Made by a program: the position numbers and the translations under genes. A DNA stretch of 29,162 bases from JBDRHL01 sp043816955 (GTDB lineage Bacteria > Planctomycetota > Phycisphaerae > Sedimentisphaerales > CAYZTY01). Positions 24,219-29,162 of the stretch are shown one piece after another. The notes under the pieces are model-generated. The model did not search any database and was not told the origin of the DNA. It saw nothing but the letters and a program-made list of their open reading frames with translations. The stretch covers positions 1-29,162 of the forward strand of contig JBDRHL010000038.1 in assembly GCA_043816955.1 (NCBI GenBank), read 5' to 3'. The number at the start of each line of letters is the position of its first letter. The stretch's first letter is position 1.

Positions 24219-24734
24219 CTACCCTTTCCAAAAATTCTCCTGAACTTCTATTAACTCCAGTTCTATATCCACAAGCGCATCACCATTGCTGCCTTCAGAT
24301 TCTCCAAGACAGATCGCTCTCATACTGCGCTCGATTTCTTCCATCTCTGCCGCCAGCGTCGATAATTCCGCATCATCCGCCATCAGGTCCTCACTCTCCC
24401 ACACCGTATCAGGTACCCTCAGCCTCGCAGTTTCTTCGCTGCCAAGTCCTTCGAAAAACAAAACCCCTATCCATACCGCCGCCACAGTAACCGCTATCGC
24501 CGCTGCTGCCTCATAAACCCGCACCCTGACGCTTTTCGCCCTCCGCAGCTTAAGCCCCTCCGCGACGTCTGCTTTAATCTGCTTTACCAGCTCCTCATCA
24601 GGCTCAGGCCCTGCGTATGAACGCATTATCTCATCGCCCGCGCGAATCTCCCGTAAAACCTCGTCGCTTTCGCCAGGCCGGTAAAACCTCCGTAAAAGTT
24701 CTTCCAGATTTTCTTCAACTTTACCCTGCATCAT
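24219..24734 (-). CDS. membrane protein, putative anti-sigma factor
   Basis: A 171-residue protein with a cytoplasmic N-terminal helical part (about 1-70), one membrane helix (AAAAIAVTVAAVWIGVLFF, about 76-95) and an acidic C-terminal part outside. Its start overlaps the sigma-factor stop (ATGA), the coupling typical of sigma/anti-sigma pairs. It lacks the zinc HxxxCxxC motif, so it is not a ZAS-type anti-sigma factor. The role is inferred from position and topology. Four bases separate it from the coiled-coil gene. Confidence 0.72.
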   Translation of the reverse strand: MMQGKVEENLEELLRRFYRPGESDEVLREIRAGDEIMRSYAGPEPDEELVKQIKADVAEGLKLRRAKSVRVRVYEAAAAIAVTVAAVWIGVLFFEGLGSEETARLRVPDTVWESEDLMADDAELSTLAAEMEEIERSMRAICLGESEGSNGDALVDIELELIEVQENFWKG

Positions 24735-25282
24735 TCTTGCTCCATTAGTTCTCTTAGCTTCCTGAGACCCCGATGCACCTTCGAAAGAACCGTCCCGATG
24801 GGTAAACCCCGAGCCTCTCCCATCTCCCGGAAGCTCATGCCTGAATAAAACCGCAGAACTATCAACTCCCTTGTTTCCTCATCGAGCCTCATCAGCTTTT
24901 CTCCAACTTCGTCAGCATCCGCATCCTTAGCTCTATCCTCACCCCGCCGCTCCGCCGCAAAATCCCTCGCTGCCTCCGCCAACTGCTGCCTCCGCCGCTT
25001 CATTCGAAGCCAGTCATGGAAAATGTTCGATGCTGTCACAAATATCCACTTTTCAAAGCTCCCGCCGCGGTAGCTGCCGATCTTCTCGACCACCCTCATA
25101 AACAACTCACTCAGCAGCTCATCACTCACATCGCGATCACCGCTCAGCCGGCAGAAATACCCATAACAAGGCCCTGCAAACATATCTATCAGCCGTGAAA
25201 ATGACTCATTGCAACCCGCCTTACACCCGGCAACCACCTGTTTTAACTCATCAGGGCTTGTCATCTCTTCACTTTCTACCAT
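24731..25282 (-). CDS. ECF-type RNA polymerase sigma factor
   Basis: Extracytoplasmic-function sigma factor of 183 residues. Region 2 contains CYGYFCRLSGDRDVSDELLSELFMRVVEKIGSYRG and FEKWIFVTASNIFHDWLRMKRR (a form of the -10 recognition helix). Region 4 is TRELIVLRFYSGMSFREMGEARGLPIGTVLSKVHRGLRKLRELM, a typical helix-turn-helix. ATG 25282 is preferred; GTG 25297 and ATG 25264 are alternatives because no ribosome site is decisive. It starts a three-gene operon with the putative anti-sigma factor and the secreted coiled-coil protein, suggesting control of an envelope response that includes its own operon. Confidence 0.93.
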   Translation of the reverse strand: MVESEEMTSPDELKQVVAGCKAGCNESFSRLIDMFAGPCYGYFCRLSGDRDVSDELLSELFMRVVEKIGSYRGGSFEKWIFVTASNIFHDWLRMKRRRQQLAEAARDFAAERRGEDRAKDADADEVGEKLMRLDEETRELIVLRFYSGMSFREMGEARGLPIGTVLSKVHRGLRKLRELMEQE

Positions 25283-25345
25283 TAAAGACGTTCCCACCCG
25301 TCATTTTATTGCAGCTTCTCCCCACAATCCGCAGCCATGACCGTA

Positions 25346-25540
25346 TCACTCTATCTTGTATTGAAGCCCCACATCAAACCTCCCGCCGCACTTCGGACAC
25401 ACCAACAGCCACTTCAGATGACCATTGTCCATCGTCTTCCTGAAAAAGCTGTGAAATCCCCGGTCGTACCCGCACTGTGGACACCTGCCGAATTCGTCCT
25501 CAATCGTAACATACTCAACCTTTTCTTCATCCTTACCCAT
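25346..25540 (-). CDS. small zinc-ribbon protein
   Basis: A 64-residue protein with two CxxC knuckles, CPQCG (C20, C23) and CPKCG (C48, C51), that together would bind one zinc ion. The middle (GFHSFFRKTMDNGHLKWLLV) is the loop between them. GAGGTGGG sits a few bases before ATG 25540, a strong ribosome site, which argues for a real gene. It is upstream of the sigma gene in the same direction by about 60 bases and could be cotranscribed. No specific function can be assigned. Confidence 0.82.
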   Translation of the reverse strand: MGKDEEKVEYVTIEDEFGRCPQCGYDRGFHSFFRKTMDNGHLKWLLVCPKCGGRFDVGLQYKIE

Positions 25541-25715
25541 TTTCCCACCTCAAAAAAAATAGTATCCATAACTTATACCAAATCCCCCCTCGCCCGGCAA
25601 AACCAATCTTCCCCCCAAAGTTAGCCCCAGGACTTGTTCCGGGGGTTTCTTCTTATCGTTACCTCGCCGGCTTTCTTCTTTGCTCCCAAAATACAACAAC
25701 TACCCATATTTCCCC

Positions 25716-25743
25716 TTGCTTACCAGACAAAAAGTTGTATAAT
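25716..25743 (+). promoter_or_regulatory. strong sigma70-type promoter of the AT-rich block
   Basis: TTGCTT (25716-25721) and a perfect TATAAT (25738-25743) are 16 bases apart. Transcription would begin near 25750, giving a leader of about 130 bases before ATG 25882. Confidence 0.7.
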
Positions 25744-25780
25744 AATATCCGGTTTTAGGATAGCGGAGGCAGTGAGAGAT

Positions 25781-25858
25781 ATGAGACCACTTCTCGGGGT
25801 TAGGTTTTCCGAACAATCTTTTTTCAGCAATATTACAGTGCGCAGCCAAAAATATTAA
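25781..25858 (+). CDS. possible 25-residue leader ORF
   Basis: Within the leader, ATG 25781 opens MRPLLGVRFSEQSFFSNITV and five more residues, ending TAA 25856-25858, 23 bases before the PEP-CTERM start. GGAGG (about 25764-25768) lies 12 bases upstream, which is farther than ideal. It might couple or attenuate translation of the next gene, or be chance. Confidence 0.25.
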   Translation: MRPLLGVRFSEQSFFSNITVRSQKY

Positions 25859-25881
25859 CCTTTTTCTGAGGAGATAGAGAG

Positions 25882-27024
25882 ATGAGAAATAGAGCAATTC
25901 TTGTGGTGGTCGTAGCAATTTTATTGTTTGTTTCAACAATTACGACTTTTGCTACAGTAAGTTTTCAAGGCTTAGGTCATTTGCGGGAAAACAGTAACAG
26001 TTATGGCGATGATCTTTCTTCGGATGGTTCTGTCGTAGTGGGATGTAGCGCTCTTACATCAGAGTATGAAGCTTTTTTGTGGACATCTTCAGGGGGCATG
26101 CAAGGATTAGGCGATTTGGCAGGTGGTCCTTTTTATAGTAAAGCGCTTGATGTATCAGGAGATGGAACCGTTATAGTTGGAGAAAGCAAAACCGACTACG
26201 GAGTTGAAGCGTTTAAATGGACGTCATCTGGAGGTATGGATAGGCTTTTGCCAGAAACGGGTTCTCAAAGCACAGCTAAAGCTATTTCAGGCAATGGCCA
26301 AGTTGTAGTTGGTTGGTCTTATTCTGTAAATTATGGATATGAAATTTTTCATTGGACTGAATCTGGGGGAATGGTTGGTTTAGGAGACTTACCAGGAGGA
26401 AAAACTGAAAGCTCTGTTTGGGATATTTCATTTGATGGTTCAGTTATTGTAGGTTCGTCAGAATCTGCGTTCGGCAGAGAAGCATTTCGTTGGACATCAT
26501 CCCAAGGAATAGAGGGCTTAGGTTTCTTGGAAGGAAACGGGCTTTACAGCGAAGCCAGAGGTATTTCAGGTAACGGATTGGTGATAGTTGGAAGCAGTGG
26601 AAGCTCAGAAAACGAATCAGGTGGAGAAGCATTCCGATGGACTGCTTCACAAGGAATGCAAGGTTTAGGTATGCTTCCAGGTATGAACTATAGTAGAGCT
26701 CTTGCTGGATCGTTCGATGGTTCTTTTATAGGTGGTGAGTGCAAAAACATTGTTTCTTCGGTTACATTAGAAGCAGAAGCATTTATTTGGGATAAAGACA
26801 ACGGTATGCAGAATCTCAAATATGTACTTGAAAACAATTATGGGCTTGACTTAACTGGGTGGAATTTACGCTATGTTCAGGGGATTTCTCCAGATGGGCT
26901 CAAAATCGTTGGTACCGGAATAAATCCTGATGGGTTTAAGGAAGCTTATCTCGTAACTATTCCCGAACCTGCCACGCTTTTACTGCTCGGCCTCGGTGCG
27001 GTGATGGTGAGAAGAAAACGCTAA
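25882..27024 (+). CDS. HAF-repeat protein with PEP-CTERM sorting tail
   Basis: A 380-residue exported protein. A signal peptide (MRNRAILVVVVAILLFVSTI...) is followed by six or seven degenerate repeats of about 45-50 residues, each like WTSSGGMQGLGDL...S.DG..VVGES...G.EAF.W, the HAF-type extracellular repeat that probably forms a beta-propeller. The end is VTIPEPATLLLLGLGAVMVRRKR: a PEP motif, a hydrophobic helix and a basic tail, the exosortase-dependent surface sorting signal. TGAGGAGATAG gives the ribosome site. The coding sequence is AT-richer than most of the window, suggesting transfer or a different history. No exosortase gene is nearby, so sorting relies on genes elsewhere. Confidence 0.93.
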   Translation: MRNRAILVVVVAILLFVSTITTFATVSFQGLGHLRENSNSYGDDLSSDGSVVVGCSALTSEYEAFLWTSSGGMQGLGDLAGGPFYSKALDVSGDGTVIVGESKTDYGVEAFKWTSSGGMDRLLPETGSQSTAKAISGNGQVVVGWSYSVNYGYEIFHWTESGGMVGLGDLPGGKTESSVWDISFDGSVIVGSSESAFGREAFRWTSSQGIEGLGFLEGNGLYSEARGISGNGLVIVGSSGSSENESGGEAFRWTASQGMQGLGMLPGMNYSRALAGSFDGSFIGGECKNIVSSVTLEAEAFIWDKDNGMQNLKYVLENNYGLDLTGWNLRYVQGISPDGLKIVGTGINPDGFKEAYLVTIPEPATLLLLGLGAVMVRRKR

Positions 27025-27060
27025 GCCTTTTCATGCCGTTAGACAATTAGGAGAAATTAT

Positions 27061-27681
27061 ATGAATAAGGAAAAATGGGAAAGACATTACAAAAACTTGG
27101 GCATAGACCCTTCCAGAATATGTAGTGATGGGATTTTCGATGATGGAGAGTGGAAAAATGCAAACAAAAAAATATTATTTATTATGAAGGAAGTAAATAG
27201 TTCGAAAGGAGGCTGGGATTTAAAAACGCTCTTTGAAAATGGGCCTAAATATCAGATGTGGCATACTATATCAAGATGGGCAGGGGGAATATTAAATAAT
27301 TTTCCGAAATTTGAGGATATTGATAAATGGTCAGCAAAAAAAGCAAATATCAAGAAAATAGCCTCAATTAATTTGAAAAAGACGAGCGGCGGGCCATCTT
27401 CTGATATGAGCATTATTAACGCTTATGCTCATATGGATAAAGAATTACTTTTAGAACAAATTGATGAAATTAAACCAGAAATTATTGTTGCATGTGGGAC
27501 TTTTGATAGTGTTATTTGGTTGCTTGATTTGAAAAAAGTAAAACCTGACAAGCCTTATGAATGTCCAGTTTTTGAGGAGACGAGAAACATATGGGTTATC
27601 CCTTGGATACATCCCGGAAGAGTGAATAACAAGGATACATACAATGAACTCAAAAAATTATTTTCGACTATAGCAGGATAA
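27061..27681 (+). CDS. UDG-superfamily-like protein
   Basis: A 206-residue protein with the look of the uracil-DNA glycosylase fold: an early strand KKILFIMKEVNSS, a middle IKKIASINLKKTSGG, then IKPEIIVACGTFDSVIW and a late strand IWVIPWIHPGR. The IPWIHPGR stretch resembles the HPS-type motif 3 of UDG enzymes, and KEVN occupies motif 1, yet catalytic Asp/Asn of known families is not evident. Whether it is a glycosylase or an unrelated enzyme is open. Codon use is AT-rich like its neighbours. It has an AGGAG ribosome site, begins 36 bases after the PEP-CTERM gene, and its TAA directly abuts the next ATG. Confidence 0.55.
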   Translation: MNKEKWERHYKNLGIDPSRICSDGIFDDGEWKNANKKILFIMKEVNSSKGGWDLKTLFENGPKYQMWHTISRWAGGILNNFPKFEDIDKWSAKKANIKKIASINLKKTSGGPSSDMSIINAYAHMDKELLLEQIDEIKPEIIVACGTFDSVIWLLDLKKVKPDKPYECPVFEETRNIWVIPWIHPGRVNNKDTYNELKKLFSTIAG

Positions 27682-28746
27682 ATGACAATGAGTCGAATAT
27701 ATTCATTTGCAGTTTTTATAAGCATTTTTTTGCTTTTGTCTTTCGGGATGAATTTTTACGTCTTTGCAAGGCTCTTTGGTTTATTCAAATTAAAAAAAGA
27801 TTTCCTTTTTTGGGCTGTCCTAATTATCTGTACCACCTCTTTAATCGGCGCCTCAATCTTCCAGTCTTTTACCGGCAATATTATCAGCAGAATTATATAT
27901 ACACTGGCTGCCGGCTGGTATGGTATTCTTTGGCTGTTATTTTCTGCTCTGATTGTTTATGAAATTCTAAGACCTTTTATAAAAATCAATTCTTCTGTTG
28001 CGGGTGCTCTTATCATAATAGTTGTTGCGCTTCTCACCATATATTCGATAATCAATGCTCAGTTGGTGCGTATTAAAAATCTTAAAATTCCAGGCCCGAT
28101 AGATGCGAATATCGTCCAGCTGTCCGACATCCATATAGGCTCCGTAAGTGTGAATTTCCTAAAAAGAATACTTGACAAAACAAATGCCCTTAATCCGGAC
28201 CTTGTGCTTATTACAGGCGATCTTGTTGATAATTATAACGCAGACACTCAAAAAGCTATTGCCCTGTTAAAAAATCTCAAAGCCCCCGTTTTGTTTGTTA
28301 CAGGCAACCATGAAAAATATGTGGGTCCTGCCAGAATCACAAAATTGCTCACAGCGGCAAATGTTAACGTCCTTAATAATCAACTGGCAGATTTCAGCCA
28401 AATACAGGTTCTGGGAATTGATTACAACGATAACGAAAAGGATTTAGAGCATATCATAGAAAAATTGAATATAGATAAATCAAAATTTTGCATATTAATG
28501 TCCCACCGCCCCGTGGAATTAAAAACACCGACAGGAATTGATTTGGCCCTTACCGGCCATACCCATGCCGGCCAGATTTTCCCTTTTAATTACATAGTTG
28601 GTTTATTCTACCTCTATACATCAGGCCTTCACAAACAAAATAACACTTATATTTATGGAACACCGGGCACGGGAACATGGGGCCCAAGAATGAGACTTGG
28701 CTCAAGAAGCGAAATAGTCCTGATCAAAATCAGAAAAAAACTTTAG
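27682..28746 (+). CDS. membrane-anchored metallophosphoesterase (YkuE/YaeI-like)
   Basis: A 354-residue protein with about four N-terminal membrane helices (residues 5-125) and a calcineurin-like domain. All metal motifs are present: SDIHIGS (D149, H151), GDLVD (G179, D180), GNHE (208-211), SHRP and GHTHAGQ (292-298). This order is that of the YkuE/YaeI group, some of which act on UDP-diacylglucosamine or other envelope phosphoesters, but the substrate here is unknown. The ATG directly follows the stop of the UDG-like gene, so both are translated from one message. The N-terminal part differs in length from typical YaeI. Confidence 0.92.
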   Translation: MTMSRIYSFAVFISIFLLLSFGMNFYVFARLFGLFKLKKDFLFWAVLIICTTSLIGASIFQSFTGNIISRIIYTLAAGWYGILWLLFSALIVYEILRPFIKINSSVAGALIIIVVALLTIYSIINAQLVRIKNLKIPGPIDANIVQLSDIHIGSVSVNFLKRILDKTNALNPDLVLITGDLVDNYNADTQKAIALLKNLKAPVLFVTGNHEKYVGPARITKLLTAANVNVLNNQLADFSQIQVLGIDYNDNEKDLEHIIEKLNIDKSKFCILMSHRPVELKTPTGIDLALTGHTHAGQIFPFNYIVGLFYLYTSGLHKQNNTYIYGTPGTGTWGPRMRLGSRSEIVLIKIRKKL

Positions 28747-28755
28747 AGCCTGTAA
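28744..28755 (+). repeat. third occurrence of AGAGCCTGTAAC
   Basis: These 12 bases right after the phosphoesterase stop are identical to the outer end of both arms of the palindromic element at 8298-8362. No inverted partner is found downstream in the window, so it is a lone copy of the arm. Confidence 0.6.
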
Positions 28756-28789
28756 CTGACACGAACAACTAAAAATTCAAAAAAACAAA

Positions 28790-28811
28790 GCCCCGACCGT
28801 AAGGGAGGGGC
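28790..28811. terminator. terminator after the AT-rich block
   Basis: GCCCC (28790-28794) and GGGGC (28807-28811) form a stem with a 12-base loop, followed on the plus strand by CGTTT. Read on the minus strand the stem is followed by TTTGTTTTTTTG, a better T-run. It ends the phosphoesterase transcript and may also stop one from the right. Confidence 0.6.
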
Positions 28812-29162
28812 CGTTTAACCCCCAGACTTCCTCTGGCAGTTTTCTTCACCCACCACAAACCCCCGTCATTACAAGACCGCCCCACCGACCTGTGCCAATC
28901 TTCATCACTTTTTCTTCTTCGATTTCCTCAATTTTATCCTTTTCTTTTTCTTTCCAGTTTTTTAATTATTTCTTGTATAAAAGGCCGACAAGTAGTAATA
29001 TAAAATAGGCTGAGAGATAATAGCCAATAAAAAATGAATCACTGAGTTTTCAGACGTTTCTCTCCAAACCGGTAGTTTGACAATCGGGAGCGTTTGGAAG
29101 GCTCGGTGCTTTCTGTGTGTACGGAGTCCAGCGTTTGTTTTGTGCTTAACTGACCTCGGCGG
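28812..29162. other. right-end region without a recognised gene
   Basis: 351 bases with no convincing frame on either strand. There is a T/C-rich tract (about 28908-28966), a short inverted repeat GGCT/AGCC near 29010-29023, and a TTGACA-like box near 29078 without a matching -10. Any gene here must continue past the window. Confidence 0.6.

Larger units (their letters stand above)
25541..25881. other. 341-base region before the PEP-CTERM gene
   Basis: The left part holds a C-rich palindrome (CCCC at 25625-25628 and GGGG at 25641-25644, followed by TTTCTTCTT) that could terminate plus-strand transcription, although no plus-strand gene lies before it. The right part holds a clear promoter and a leader of about 130 bases with a 25-codon frame. 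I see no riboswitch I can name. Confidence 0.6.

Noticed and set aside
23472..24490. Long plus-strand frames (199 and 256 codons) across the coiled-coil and anti-sigma genes
   Set aside because: Ser/Pro/His-rich shadow translations; the minus-strand frames have a signal peptide, a membrane helix and coupled starts.
29009..29024. GGCTGAGAGATA resembling the CTGAGA part of a TPP riboswitch
   Set aside because: The other conserved riboswitch segments are missing and no gene follows within the window.

Overview
The window looks like a chromosomal segment of a Planctomycetota bacterium, most likely class Phycisphaerae. The main clues are a protein with a PEP-CTERM sorting tail and HAF-type repeats (25882-27024), a planctomycete-style pilus/secretion operon with a fused PilM-PilN protein, an ECF sigma factor with a membrane partner and a secreted coiled-coil protein, and a PdxJ of the Bacteroidetes/planctomycete sequence type. 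A lone rubredoxin suggests an anaerobic or microaerophilic life. Taxonomy is inferred from gene style only. No rRNA, tRNA, CRISPR array or transposase gene was seen.

Layout. 148-1539: miaB (+), converging on a minus-strand group made of a GAF histidine kinase, a sodium:solute symporter with its own promoter, and a 54-residue membrane protein absent from simple ORF listings. 4869-15485: a plus-strand operon for a type IV pilus/type II secretion-like machine: assembly ATPase, platform protein, two nearly identical major pilins produced by a tandem duplication that also copied the 3' end of the platform gene, GspH-, GspI-, GspJ- and PilX-like minor pilins, a PilM-PilN (GspL-like) fusion, a PilO-like protein and a short secretin. 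Several genes overlap by 1-4 bases. No retraction ATPase or prepilin peptidase is present. 15555-15749: rubredoxin (-). 15750-16234: a non-coding stretch with a strong minus-strand terminator that ends no visible gene, a candidate small-RNA locus. 16235-18231: panB and a divergent glycosyltransferase (+). 18273-19923: pdxJ-dapA (-) behind a good promoter. 20076-23240: a PTR1-like short-chain reductase (apparently leaderless), pgsA, ribBA and a lipoprotein (+), closed by a bidirectional terminator. 23303-25282: ECF sigma factor, membrane-bound putative anti-sigma factor and a Met/Gly/Pro-rich secreted coiled-coil protein (-), then a zinc-ribbon protein. 25716-28746: a visibly AT-richer plus-strand block with a clear promoter: HAF-repeat PEP-CTERM protein, a UDG-superfamily-like protein and a membrane-anchored metallophosphoesterase, ended by a hairpin.

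How the parts work together. Most of 16-23 kb is core biosynthesis (pantothenate, lysine/diaminopimelate, vitamin B6, pterins, phospholipid, riboflavin). The accessory interest lies in the pilus operon (pilin duplication, an unusually large minor pilin that could be a tip protein), the palindromic element inside the duplication whose 12-base arm recurs 20 kb away, the candidate small RNA with a C-rich motif, the ECF stress-type locus, and the AT-rich block at the right end. I do not see a single gene set that I can claim with confidence as an undescribed system.
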